Source: Coriobacteriaceae bacterium (GTDB lineage: Bacteria > Actinomycetota > Coriobacteriia > Coriobacteriales > UMGS124). Taken from it: a DNA stretch of 16,775 bases. Location of the stretch: assembly GCA_019421015.1 (NCBI GenBank), contig JAHZGC010000040.1, forward strand, positions 1 to 16,775, read 5' to 3'. Shown piece after piece: positions 6,385-14,188 of this stretch; positions within the stretch are counted from its first letter, which is position 1, and each line of letters starts with the position of its first letter. The notes beneath the pieces were generated by a model. That model was not told the origin of the DNA. It made no database searches and was given only the letters and a program-made list of their open reading frames with translations. The translations under genes and the position numbers were made by a program.

Positions 6385-8795
6385 AGCTGTTCAACCCATC
6401 CCCATGTGTCGATACCCAACCGCTCGCGCAAAGAGGAACCGGCAGGAAACACCTCGTTGAGTTGGTCAATAATGCTTGGCGGGCGCTTGGCCAGATAGTC
6501 GCGCAGCTCAGCCATCCCCTCGGGTTCGTTGGTCGAAAGCTCGAGGAAATCATTGTACTTGTGCGCGATGTCAGCGTCATCCGTTGCCTTGCGGTACCTG
6601 AAATAATCGGAGAGGACCACGGCAAACACATGGCGCAGGGCGATGGCCTCGTTGTCAAGGTAACAGCATGGCGGCGGCGTGGTGCCCCGCACAATGCGCT
6701 GGGGGTTCTTGAACAGTGCGATGTCGTGCGGTCGCAGCCGCGCAAAGGTAACAGCAAACCCTGGCTTTCCGGCACGACGCCCCACACGACCCGCACGCTG
6801 AGTGTAGTTGGCCGTTTTGGGCGGCATGTTGCGCATAAACACAGCACGTAAGTCGCCCACATCGACACCTAGCTCAAACGTGGTGGTGCACGAAAGCACG
6901 TTCACCTCGCCTTTAATGAAATCCCGCTGGACAGTACGGGCACGGTCGGTGGAAAGCTGGGCTGTATGTTCTTCAATGCGCAGCGGTACAGGCGAGTCGA
7001 GGAACGCGTCCTTGTAGTAGGCGTCTTTGCCCTTCGCCTCCGCAAAGGTGGTTGTATGCAGATGGCCCTCACAGCGGTAAGTCGGACAGACGCCAGCCAA
7101 GTCCCAATGGAACTCGCAGCCGCACATGTCGCAGAGATAAACCGGGTCGCCGTCGCAATGCGGGTAGAGCTGCCACAGGTCCATTTCGAGGCGGAACCTC
7201 CGGTCGTTGCCATCCCACACTTTCTGCCCTGGATATTCATCCGCAAGGTACGTCAAAAAATCGGTAAGGAACTTGTGCATATTCGAGAGAAGTACCGTAA
7301 TATCCGCACGCGTCGCCTCAACACCATACTTCTTGCACGCAAACTTGCGGATGAACTCGCTTCTGCTGTTTTCGGAACCCGTCTCGTTGCCAATGAACGA
7401 ATAGCCGTTTTTGTCCCCACCGTCATTGCGCGGGTACACGAACATAGGAGACACGCGAGTGCGTTTCTTGAGTAGGCCATCCACACCAACAGGGACCTTA
7501 ACCGCGCCGGCCTTGCGCAGTGTTTCGAGGCTGTGGCGTACAAACAGCAGGCAATCACCAACAGTAAGCCATGAAGCAAATGCCGGGTTGGACCTGCACA
7601 GCTCGTCAATCTGCTCGCGGGCCACGTCCGGCCCCTCCTTGGCCAGCAGATCGACGAACAGCGTGGGCTCGAAACGCACCACGCCCAACGCCTCTGGGGT
7701 GGTCAGGTCGTTGTAGGTACGTTCCATAGCAGGTGCGAAGTATGCAGCGTCCTGGCGTTTGTCCGAGAAGCAGATGACGTTGCCCGCCTTGGACGAAGCT
7801 GATTCCAGCATGGTGCGGTTCCTACCAAACATCCCCTTCTTGGCAACGGGCGGCTTGGCTTTTTTGAACGGTGGAACCTCGCGGACCAGGTCATAACAGA
7901 CCACGCTGCCCACCGCCTCGGGAGACACCCGCATAGGTTGGATCGCGTTAACGCTTCTGTATCCGCAATGTGGACACTGTGAGCACTCTTCATCGGCCCG
8001 GCCTTGAGCGATGGGCATGCGCTCGATAGGCGGGTGGTCAAAAACGTGTCCTCCTCCCTCTTGCTCGGCATGCAACGACCCGCACGTGGGGCAAATCCAC
8101 AGGGGAAATTCTGTATCGATGACGTCCTCAGGGTCGTCGAGCAGGCGATAGTACTCGCGCGGGTCATACCTTTCGGCGTCGGCAGGGTTTTCGTCTTCGG
8201 GCTTGGGGTTCAGCCACGAGCAGGAGTTGTCCTCCAAGGCTTTCTCATGGCCGAGGAGATACGCCTCCCCGCAGTGACGACATACAGCAATCTCGTACAC
8301 GGGCACAGGATGCTCGATACCCTCGATTATTGTGTCAACCCGCTTTTCCTTGCCAAGCTCGCGGGTATGCGGTGTAAAGAACAGGCCCTCGGGGCCTCGC
8401 AAAAATGAGTGGTAACGGCTGCTCAGCACAGGGACACCCTCGGAGCGCTGCGCGGCGGAGAGGACCTCAACCATGTCGGTGAGCGTTCGCGCGTCCAACC
8501 CCTCAATCCCGAGCGAAGCAATGGCATCGCTTCCGTCTAGTGGCGTAAGGTCAAGCAAGTCGACGGCCATCCTGCGCACGAGCTTGTCTGTCGAACCTTC
8601 GCCGAGAAGTACTCGGCCCAATCCCAGCGCAAGGGTAGGAGCACTCGTCAGCATCTCATACTCAGTGTGCGGAACATGCTTCTCAAGCAGCGCATTTAAC
8701 GCGGCACAGTCAGCCTGCTCGGCATCGAAGATACGGCGCAGTTCACCCCATACCGAAAGCGGCAACGTGCCCCACACAGGACGCAGGTCTTGCAT
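6372..8795 (-). CDS. helicase C-terminal (RecA2) fragment, 807 aa
   Basis: The upstream half of the broken helicase gene. It begins in what is normally the linker between the two RecA domains and ends ...WVEQLGGP then TAA, 4 codons after the G tract starts. It retains motifs IV, V and VI of superfamily 2 helicases but has no ATP-binding Walker A or DExH box, so on its own it could not hydrolyse ATP. No Shine-Dalgarno sequence precedes ATG 8795 (TTGTTTATCTC), and the frame is open for only 15 more codons upstream without another start. Codon use is like that of the flanking genes apart from the 5' flank, which is AT-rich. Confidence 0.75.
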   Translation of the reverse strand: MQDLRPVWGTLPLSVWGELRRIFDAEQADCAALNALLEKHVPHTEYEMLTSAPTLALGLGRVLLGEGSTDKLVRRMAVDLLDLTPLDGSDAIASLGIEGLDARTLTDMVEVLSAAQRSEGVPVLSSRYHSFLRGPEGLFFTPHTRELGKEKRVDTIIEGIEHPVPVYEIAVCRHCGEAYLLGHEKALEDNSCSWLNPKPEDENPADAERYDPREYYRLLDDPEDVIDTEFPLWICPTCGSLHAEQEGGGHVFDHPPIERMPIAQGRADEECSQCPHCGYRSVNAIQPMRVSPEAVGSVVCYDLVREVPPFKKAKPPVAKKGMFGRNRTMLESASSKAGNVICFSDKRQDAAYFAPAMERTYNDLTTPEALGVVRFEPTLFVDLLAKEGPDVAREQIDELCRSNPAFASWLTVGDCLLFVRHSLETLRKAGAVKVPVGVDGLLKKRTRVSPMFVYPRNDGGDKNGYSFIGNETGSENSRSEFIRKFACKKYGVEATRADITVLLSNMHKFLTDFLTYLADEYPGQKVWDGNDRRFRLEMDLWQLYPHCDGDPVYLCDMCGCEFHWDLAGVCPTYRCEGHLHTTTFAEAKGKDAYYKDAFLDSPVPLRIEEHTAQLSTDRARTVQRDFIKGEVNVLSCTTTFELGVDVGDLRAVFMRNMPPKTANYTQRAGRVGRRAGKPGFAVTFARLRPHDIALFKNPQRIVRGTTPPPCCYLDNEAIALRHVFAVVLSDYFRYRKATDDADIAHKYNDFLELSTNEPEGMAELRDYLAKRPPSIIDQLNEVFPAGSSLRERLGIDTWGWVEQLGGP
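6378..6385 (-). other. G6 slippery tract at the frame junction (G GGG GGC heptamer)
   Basis: On the minus strand the sequence is CAG CTG GGG GGC CCA TAA. The seven bases G GGG GGC fit the X XXY YYZ form of a -1 ribosomal frameshift site, and a -1 slip reads CCC ATA ACA GGA directly into the DUF1998 frame. Loss of one G from a G7 tract, or a base-calling error, gives the same picture. I did not find an obvious downstream stimulatory hairpin, and the truncated 5' end argues for simple decay. Confidence 0.5.
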
Positions 8796-8892
8796 GAGAT
8801 AAACAATAACACACCAGTAGAGAAGACACCGGCCAACAGGGGATCATCGATGCATAGGGAGGTATAAGGCATTTCGAAGCTTCAGGTATGGC

Positions 8893-8926
8893 AGATATTT
8901 TGGAGTCAGCGACTTCCAAAATATCT
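8893..8926. repeat. long palindrome (15-bp stem, 3-nt loop)
   Basis: AGATATTTTGGAGTC, AGC, GACTTCCAAAATATCT: a stem of 15 bp with a single bulged base and a 3-nt loop. There is no T run directly beside it. A second, smaller perfect palindrome, TTGATA TATT TATCAA, lies at 8953-8968. Both sit in the AT-rich segment (about 8860-9190) just upstream of the truncated helicase. Possible roles are a mobile-element end, an operator or a recombination site. Confidence 0.5.
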
Positions 8927-8974
8927 TGAATATTTAAGAGTTTATTTTTATATTGATATATTTATCAACCCCAT

Positions 8975-9181
8975 TTACGCTAAACTCGGGAAGATCGCCC
9001 TTTCGATTCCCCGTTTAAGTCCCATGTCTTTGCGTAGCTGGATTAGAACCTTCTCTATGCTAAACAATACATCATTTGGAGCCGCGTTTCCTCCTGTAGA
9101 AGAAATGCGCCAGCTGCCCCATGTTCTAATCGCTTTTGAAAAACCCCGTAGCGGTATCTCTTTATTAAATTCTGTATACAT
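8975..9181 (-). pseudogene. possible remnant of a small AT-rich gene (68 aa)
   Basis: An open frame MYTEFNKEIPLRG... ending RKDMGLKRGIERAIFPSLA, with AT-rich codons quite unlike its neighbours. The stretch SIEKVLIQLRKDMGLKRG has the look of a real protein C-terminus (a helix with the 'lRKDlG' pattern seen at the ends of various hypothetical proteins). There is no ribosome binding site, and the start lies just below a 12-bp palindrome. It may be the 3' end of a transferred gene whose 5' part was lost. I do not recognise the family. Confidence 0.3.
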
Positions 9182-9201
9182 ATCGCTTCATGTTAATCTG
9201 C

Positions 9202-9234
9202 ACCATCGGTCTCAAATTGATCGAGACCGATGGT
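9202..9234. repeat. 12-bp perfect palindrome downstream of the rRNA methyltransferase gene
   Basis: ACCATCGGTCTC (9202-9213), 9-nt spacer, GAGACCGATGGT (9223-9234). It lies 51 bp past the stop codon of the RlmA-like gene and would form a stable RNA hairpin at the 3' end of the three-gene operon, but lacks a T run on either side. It may be a Rho-independent terminator of weak form, a stabilising 3' hairpin, or a dispersed repeat. Confidence 0.5.
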
Positions 9235-9284
9235 TCTCAGACACCTCTGTCCCTTTGGTTCGCAGACCGCCCTCTCCTTTTACC

Positions 9285-10130
9285 CTACACCCGCTTCTTC
9301 TCCCCCACCTGCACCTCGACGTCGATCGTGACCGCGGCGTCCGCTCCCCAGTCCACCGTGCCGTCCCCCACGTTGAACAGCAGCGGCGCGATATTCGCAA
9401 ACGCGTCGCGCTCCTCGGGGCTCAGCGCGCAGTCGTAGGTCACCTTGGTGCTCGACACGCAGTCGAACAGCTCGCCAAAACGGTCGACCGTGCGCTGATT
9501 CGAGTAGCGGCGGCGCTTGAGCTGGCCCTCGGCCTTCTCGCGCAGCTGGGCCAGGTGGCCCGGCCCCGCCACCACCCTGATCACAAAGCCGTGGCGGCCG
9601 AGGACGCGCGCATACTCGCCGTAGTCCGCCGGTCCAAGGACGTTGAGCACGCAGTCCATGGTGCCGTCCTTGAACGGCAGGTGCACCGGGTCCGCCACGA
9701 CCCACTGCACGCCGCCGTCGGCATCGCCCTCGGCACCGAGCCGCACCGAATCCCTCGAAGCGTCAAGAGCAAACACGTTGGCGTCGGTCAGGGCGTACAC
9801 CTCGTTGGCGACGTAGCCCTCGGCGCATCCCGCATCCAAGACGTAGGCGCCACGGCCGCACCGCTTGCGCAGGATGGTCACGATCTCGTCGACGATGGGC
9901 TGATACACCCCTTGCTCCATGATGAAGAGCCGGTCGTGGCGGGCGTCGGGATTCTGGTCCGGCACCGCCTTGGCCTTGCCCCTGAGGTTCACAAAGCCGT
10001 CTTTGCCGATTTCAAAGCAGTGGCCGCCCTCGCAGCGCAGGCTCTCCTTCTTCAACCGCAAAGGACGCCTGCATACCGGACACACATAGTACTGCGCGTC
10101 GTGCTCGAAGCGCTCGGGGTTCTTGCTCAT
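9285..10130 (-). CDS. 23S rRNA (guanine-N1)-methyltransferase, RlmA/TlrB type
   Basis: 281 residues. The N-terminus carries the RlmA-type zinc finger (C17, C20, C33, H37 in CPVCRRPL...CEGGHCFE), followed by the linker KDGFVNL and the 'DARHDRLFIMEQGVYQPI' region. The SAM-binding Rossmann fold begins with motif I VLDAGCAEGY (97-106), then the acidic FALDAS and VVADPVHLPFKDGTMDCVLNV. RlmA enzymes methylate a guanine N1 in helix 35 of 23S rRNA (G745 or G748), and TlrB-type members affect macrolide sensitivity; which base is modified here is not readable. ATG 10130 has a near-perfect AGGAGGAATT ribosome binding site that includes the stop of the preceding lipoprotein gene, so it is cotranscribed with the kinase and lipoprotein, though a functional link is not obvious. 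Confidence 0.85.
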   Translation of the reverse strand: MSKNPERFEHDAQYYVCPVCRRPLRLKKESLRCEGGHCFEIGKDGFVNLRGKAKAVPDQNPDARHDRLFIMEQGVYQPIVDEIVTILRKRCGRGAYVLDAGCAEGYVANEVYALTDANVFALDASRDSVRLGAEGDADGGVQWVVADPVHLPFKDGTMDCVLNVLGPADYGEYARVLGRHGFVIRVVAGPGHLAQLREKAEGQLKRRRYSNQRTVDRFGELFDCVSSTKVTYDCALSPEERDAFANIAPLLFNVGDGTVDWGADAAVTIDVEVQVGEKKRV

Positions 10131-10138
10131 AATTCCTC

Positions 10139-11455
10139 CTAGTTCAAGCCCTGAAGCTCATCCAACTCCGCCATGCACTCGTCCACCGTGGCGCCCCCCA
10201 AAAGGTCGCGCACTATCAAGCACAGGTTGCCCCACTGTTCGACGTCCATGCCGGCATTTGATGCAAGCACATATACGTTCTCTTCGATCCTCTCGTTAAG
10301 CGGCTTTAACGCGTCGACGCACTCGACGCTCACGTTTTTAGAAGGCGAGATGACCCGGTTGGTCTCCGAATAGAGCTTAAGGGCCTCTTCGGAGAGCATG
10401 ACGTTCATGACGGCGAGCGTGTCGTCGAGGTGCTCGGAGCCGGCCACCGCGGCGCAGCCGGTCATGGAGAGCACCGGCATCTGGCCCTTCTCGCTGGGAA
10501 ATCCGATGACCTCCATGGCAAACGGGGGATTGCCGTAAGCGGTGTCGGTGTTCGCGGCGCCCCAGTAGGCCATGACAATCGGGGTCTTGCCGGCCATGAA
10601 GTCGGGGCCTTCTCCCGCGCCTTCCAACGCCTCGCTTTGGAGGGCGTTGTCCGCGTCGACATACCCCTCGTCTATAAGCCGCTGGAGAAACTCGAACCCC
10701 GGACGCATGTAGTCGCTGTAGCGCGCCTCACCCGCGTTGAGGGCGGTGATCTCCGCCTGGACGTCGCCGCCGTTGTACATGTCGGCATAGGCCTGGGCAA
10801 AGACGAACGTCTCCAGCCACCAGCGGTTCGCGCCGATAGGCGTGTCGTAACCGTTGGCCTTGAGGACGCGGCAGCACTCGAGGAACTCATCGGGCGTGTT
10901 GGGCATCTCGAGCCCGCAGGCGCTGAAGATGTCTTTGTTGACGAAGAGGCCGTAGGCAACGACCTCCTGCGGGATGGCCACCAGCTGGCCGTCGATCGTG
11001 TTGGCGGCGAGAACGACCTCGCGCAGGTTCTGGGCGCAAGGAAGGTCGGAAAGGTCGGCGAGAAGACCGGCCGACCCCGCCTCTATGATGACGTCGGTAT
11101 TCAAAAGGAACATGTCGTCTTTGCCGTGGCGGATGCGTTCGAGGCATACCTCGTCGTAGGTCTTGTCCTTGTATGTTTCGGCGGTATAGGTGTGGTAGGC
11201 CACCGTGGCGCCCGTCTGCTCTTCCGCCATGGCGATGGTCAGGTCGGACGCCGTTCGTGCGGTGTTCTTTGCGTCGACGTTGCGCTTCTCCATGGGGCTG
11301 AAGAAATTCACCACCGCGCCCGGCTCCGCGTCTTGGACTGCCAAGTTCGTTGCCGGCTCTGACTTGCCGCAGGCCGTGAGCGGGACCACGGTCGTACAGG
11401 CCAAGGCCGCCAGCAGAACACGTCTGGTGCATCCGTGCGATTTATCTTTGACCAT
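10139..11455 (-). CDS. extracellular solute-binding lipoprotein (ABC type, orphan)
   Basis: 438 residues. The N-terminus has a positively charged start (CTRR), a hydrophobic segment VLLAALACTTVVPL and the lipobox LTAC with C29, so the protein is exported and lipid-anchored outside the cell. The mature part is a family 1 type solute-binding protein (two-lobed): VVAYGLFVNKDIFSACGLEMPNTPDEFLECC is typical of the sugar/oligosaccharide-binding group, as are the NRWWLETFVFAQAY and GKTPIVMAYWGAAN segments. The start ATG 11455 follows AAAGGAAA and lies inside the 3' end of the kinase gene (14-nt overlap), so translation is coupled. No permease or ATPase genes are nearby. I infer a sensory accessory: it binds a ligand and contacts the kinase ectodomain, as in LuxP/LuxQ or ChvE/VirA. 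Confidence 0.9.
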   Translation of the reverse strand: MVKDKSHGCTRRVLLAALACTTVVPLTACGKSEPATNLAVQDAEPGAVVNFFSPMEKRNVDAKNTARTASDLTIAMAEEQTGATVAYHTYTAETYKDKTYDEVCLERIRHGKDDMFLLNTDVIIEAGSAGLLADLSDLPCAQNLREVVLAANTIDGQLVAIPQEVVAYGLFVNKDIFSACGLEMPNTPDEFLECCRVLKANGYDTPIGANRWWLETFVFAQAYADMYNGGDVQAEITALNAGEARYSDYMRPGFEFLQRLIDEGYVDADNALQSEALEGAGEGPDFMAGKTPIVMAYWGAANTDTAYGNPPFAMEVIGFPSEKGQMPVLSMTGCAAVAGSEHLDDTLAVMNVMLSEEALKLYSETNRVISPSKNVSVECVDALKPLNERIEENVYVLASNAGMDVEQWGNLCLIVRDLLGGATVDECMAELDELQGLN

Positions 11456-14012
11456 GCGAGTTTCCTTTCTCGACGAATCTTTCAACCGCACGTTTCAGGC
11501 TGTCGGTCTCCAGCGGCTTTGTTAGATGGGCGTTCATGCCGACAGAGAGGGCGACCCGCTCGTCTTCTGCAAAGGCGTTGGCCGTCATGGCAAATATGGG
11601 AATGGTTGCCGCATCCGGCCTCTGGAGCGCACGTATGGCCTGCGTTGCCTCGTAACCGTTCATAACAGGCATCTGCACATCCATGAGAATGGCGTCGAAC
11701 TCGCCGGGCTTGCAGTTCTCGAAGCGCTCTACGACCAGCTGGCCGTTCTCCACAACCTCGACTTCAGCCCCCTCGATGCCGAGTAGGTCGGTCAGCAGGT
11801 ATGCGTTGAGATGGTTGTCTTCGGCAGCCAGGAAGCGTTTGCCCTCGAGCACATGATCGAATTGCGACACGTCACCGTTGCCCAGATCTTTGAGAGATGC
11901 AATCTGCTCCTTGAGCATGGAGGGGAAGAACGGGCGAATGAGGGCCCCGGTGCGAGGGGGAAGGACCGCTGAATCCCCCGAGTCGAGGTTGTGGTCTTGC
12001 ACGAATATCAACAAGGCGTCCTTGGCCGTCGAAAGCAGGCGGTCGGCCTGCGCCAGCGAGTCCTCGTCGACCTCGGTGCAACCATACAGGACGACTTGGC
12101 AGTCATGGGCAGCCAACCCGTCGAGCGCCTCGTCGACCGAGGAGGCCGTATCGACGGTCACACCGGTGCCCTCCATAAAGCCCCTGACCACCGCGGCGAG
12201 GTCCGACGAGCCGTCCACCACGAGCAGCCGCCGTATACCCGCATGCTCCCAGAAGCTACCGAGCGCCTGGTCTTCGGGTATGCGCAGCTCCAAATCGATC
12301 GTGAACAGAGACCCCACGCCCTCCTCACTCGTAACGGCGATGGTCCCACCCATGAGGTCGACCAGGCTCTTGGCGATCGACATGCCGAGGCCGGTCCCCT
12401 GCACCTTGTTCGTGGTGGAGTTCTCGGCACGAGAGAACGCGTCAAAGATGGTCTTGAGGAATTCCTGGCTCATGCCGCAGCCGGTGTCTTCGACCTCTAT
12501 GCGGATGCGCGCCAGCCGCTCCGACCGTTGCGGAAGGCCTATGAATCGCAACCAGATCTTTCCGCCTTCGGGGGTGTACTTCACGGCGTTGGAGAGCACG
12601 TTGATAAGGACCTGGTTGATATGGGTCTCGTCCCCTATCACGCGCTCCTGGGGCATCGAGGTGATCTCGGTGACGAAGCGCTGGCCTTTTTCGGCGGCCA
12701 TGGGCGCAATGATGGACTCCACCGCCGAGAGGGACTCGCCCAAATCGAACGCCTCGAACGTAAGCGTGGTCTTGCCGCTCTCGATCTTTGAGATGTCGAG
12801 CACGTCGTTGATGAGGCCGAGCAGGTGCTTTCCAGAAGAGGTGATCTTTTGGGCATAGTCGCGCACCTTTGCCGGGTTGTCGGCTTCGCGGCCGATTATG
12901 GAGGCAAACCCCAGCACGGCGTTCATGGGCGTACGGATGTCGTGGGACATGTTGGCCAGAAAGGTCGACTTGGACTCGTTGGCAAGCTGCGCCGCTTGGA
13001 GCGCCTTGGACAGCTGCTCGTTGTATGCAGCGCGCTCGACCTCGCGGGCTTGCCGTGCCAGGGCCTGTTTTCTTCGATCGAGTGCAACGAGTGCCACGCA
13101 GAGGCAGAACGCCAGGGCGGTAACGCAGGCAACAAGCACAAGCGCCACATTGACCGCGTGGGCCTCCTTTTGAATCTCTTCCATAGGAACGAACCCCACC
13201 AGATAGGTGGCTCCCCCGTTCATCGACCACAGGAAGCAGAGGGATTCCTTGCCCTGCACCTCGTGCATGAACATCACGTTGCGATCGGTCTCTACACCCT
13301 GCGCCACCATCGCCATGATGTCGGCGTCGTCGATCGCGTTGGCCCGATAAAAGTCCCCGAGGTTGAGATGGCCCGCGTCGCGCTCGCCCATGCCCTCCGG
13401 CTTCAAGACAAAACGCTCGCTCGCGACGTCCATGAGATAGAGCGTTGCATTGTCGCCGTAGAAGCTGCTGGGAAGCGCGCGGTCGACGGTGTCGAAGGTG
13501 TATTCCATATAGAGCGTTCCCAGCTTGCGGCCACCCCGTTCGACAGGGCACGCCATGGTGTAGGCCCAGGTTCCCATGTGGTTCACATAGGATGCCGACA
13601 GCGAGAAGCCCTTGACGCTCTCGCCGGTGGAAAAGTCCAGCACCGAGGGGTCAAAGGGGCTTCCGTCGTTGGAGACCCCCGTCGCGTCGCCCTCGGGCAC
13701 AAACGATACGAGCGAGGCGGCGTCGCTCACGGGTATATGGGCGATGGAGGCCAGCGGGTCGTCGTAAGAGGCGACCTCTTCGGCCGTCACCTGTTGAAAG
13801 TCGGTCTCGCTGTGAAAGATGGCCTCTACGGTGCTGCTTATGAAGCTGAGGTTCTCGTTCAGATTCGAAATCGCGGCTTCCGACATGTCGTCGTAGGTCT
13901 TTGTGGCGATTCCCCAGATCGAGACGCCCATCAATGCGAAGATCAAGACGATAACGGCCGCCAACCTGGCAGAACCCGGCCCCCGTTGGTCCTCGCCGTC
14001 TAGTTTCCGCAT
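11442..14012 (-). CDS. hybrid sensor histidine kinase with degenerate and intact receiver domains
   Basis: 856 residues from ATG 14012. The order is TM1 (about 17-37), an extracellular sensor region of about 240 residues (Cache-like), TM2 (about 287-310), a coiled segment, HisKA with H357 in FLANMSHDIRTPMNAV, HATPase with DTGCG (509-513) and GTGLGMSIAKSLV, a first receiver-like domain (595-700), and a C-terminal receiver (725-845). The second receiver has E731/D732, phospho-acceptor D778 (ILMDVQMPVMNG), T810 and K832. In the first, the position expected to be Asp reads VVLYGCTEV, so it cannot be phosphorylated. The frame is open further upstream to 14195, but that would read through a repeat arm; the 14012 start has only a weak ribosome binding site (GAAG). 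It presumably phosphorylates a response regulator not encoded here, and it overlaps the lipoprotein gene. Confidence 0.92.
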   Translation of the reverse strand: MRKLDGEDQRGPGSARLAAVIVLIFALMGVSIWGIATKTYDDMSEAAISNLNENLSFISSTVEAIFHSETDFQQVTAEEVASYDDPLASIAHIPVSDAASLVSFVPEGDATGVSNDGSPFDPSVLDFSTGESVKGFSLSASYVNHMGTWAYTMACPVERGGRKLGTLYMEYTFDTVDRALPSSFYGDNATLYLMDVASERFVLKPEGMGERDAGHLNLGDFYRANAIDDADIMAMVAQGVETDRNVMFMHEVQGKESLCFLWSMNGGATYLVGFVPMEEIQKEAHAVNVALVLVACVTALAFCLCVALVALDRRKQALARQAREVERAAYNEQLSKALQAAQLANESKSTFLANMSHDIRTPMNAVLGFASIIGREADNPAKVRDYAQKITSSGKHLLGLINDVLDISKIESGKTTLTFEAFDLGESLSAVESIIAPMAAEKGQRFVTEITSMPQERVIGDETHINQVLINVLSNAVKYTPEGGKIWLRFIGLPQRSERLARIRIEVEDTGCGMSQEFLKTIFDAFSRAENSTTNKVQGTGLGMSIAKSLVDLMGGTIAVTSEEGVGSLFTIDLELRIPEDQALGSFWEHAGIRRLLVVDGSSDLAAVVRGFMEGTGVTVDTASSVDEALDGLAAHDCQVVLYGCTEVDEDSLAQADRLLSTAKDALLIFVQDHNLDSGDSAVLPPRTGALIRPFFPSMLKEQIASLKDLGNGDVSQFDHVLEGKRFLAAEDNHLNAYLLTDLLGIEGAEVEVVENGQLVVERFENCKPGEFDAILMDVQMPVMNGYEATQAIRALQRPDAATIPIFAMTANAFAEDERVALSVGMNAHLTKPLETDSLKRAVERFVEKGNSHGQR

Positions 14013-14126
14013 GAAGGCTTCATTTCCGTCTTTGGCTTCTTTCCCGTTGTCTTCTGACACATCGCTGGGCAATACCGCGTGTCCTATGATACCAGTCGCG
14101 CCCAGATACGGCGGGGAGAAGGGAAA

Positions 14127-14150
14127 GACAAATCCAGGCCGAGGAAGGCG
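14127..14150 (+). repeat. degenerate solitary arm of the 151-bp element
   Basis: GACAAATCCAGGCCGAGG then AAGGCG, a weaker copy of the arm, in the same orientation as the left arm of copy 2, which begins at 14189. It lies in the upstream region of the kinase operon. Confidence 0.5.
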
Positions 14151-14152
14151 AC

Positions 14153-14175
14153 CAAAAAGCCGGATCCGGGGCGAA
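14153..14175 (-). terminator. possible terminator between the TtcA-like gene and the kinase operon
   Basis: On the minus strand CCCCGGATCCGGC is followed by TTTTTGG. The palindrome CCGGATCCGG gives only a short stem, so this is a weak candidate, but it is rightly placed to end the TtcA-like transcript before the kinase gene. Confidence 0.25.
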
Positions 14176-14188
14176 GGTGGCACCCCGA

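Larger units (their letters stand above)
4744..8795 (-). pseudogene. decayed DUF1998-class defence helicase (DruE/DISARM-like), 5'-truncated and frameshifted
   Basis: Two adjacent frames together encode one large protein of about 1350 residues. The first (8795-6372, 807 aa) holds a linker with the conserved SSRYHSFLRGPEGLFF, zinc-binding pairs (C172/C175, C235/C238, C271/C274/C277) and the second RecA domain: FSDKRQDAA (about 343-351), TTTFELGVDVGD (638-648) and QRAGRVGRR (666-674). The second frame (ending 4744) holds more CxxC pairs, LLYDNVPGGAGH and CSCGEDTCCYGCL, the hallmarks of DUF1998. The frames join in the -1 direction at a G6 tract (6379-6384 on the plus strand). The first RecA domain, with Walker A and the DExH box, is absent, and the ATG at 8795 has no ribosome binding site. 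Family members such as DruE of Druantia or the DISARM helicase act in anti-phage defence; which one this was is inference. No partner defence genes are present. Confidence 0.8.

Noticed and set aside
9024..10142. Plus-strand open frame of 372 codons
   Set aside because: It is antisense to the RlmA-like methyltransferase gene; the translation is a composition shadow.
12825..14003. Plus-strand open frame of 392 codons
   Set aside because: It is antisense to the sensor region of the histidine kinase and has no ribosome binding site or recognisable domain.
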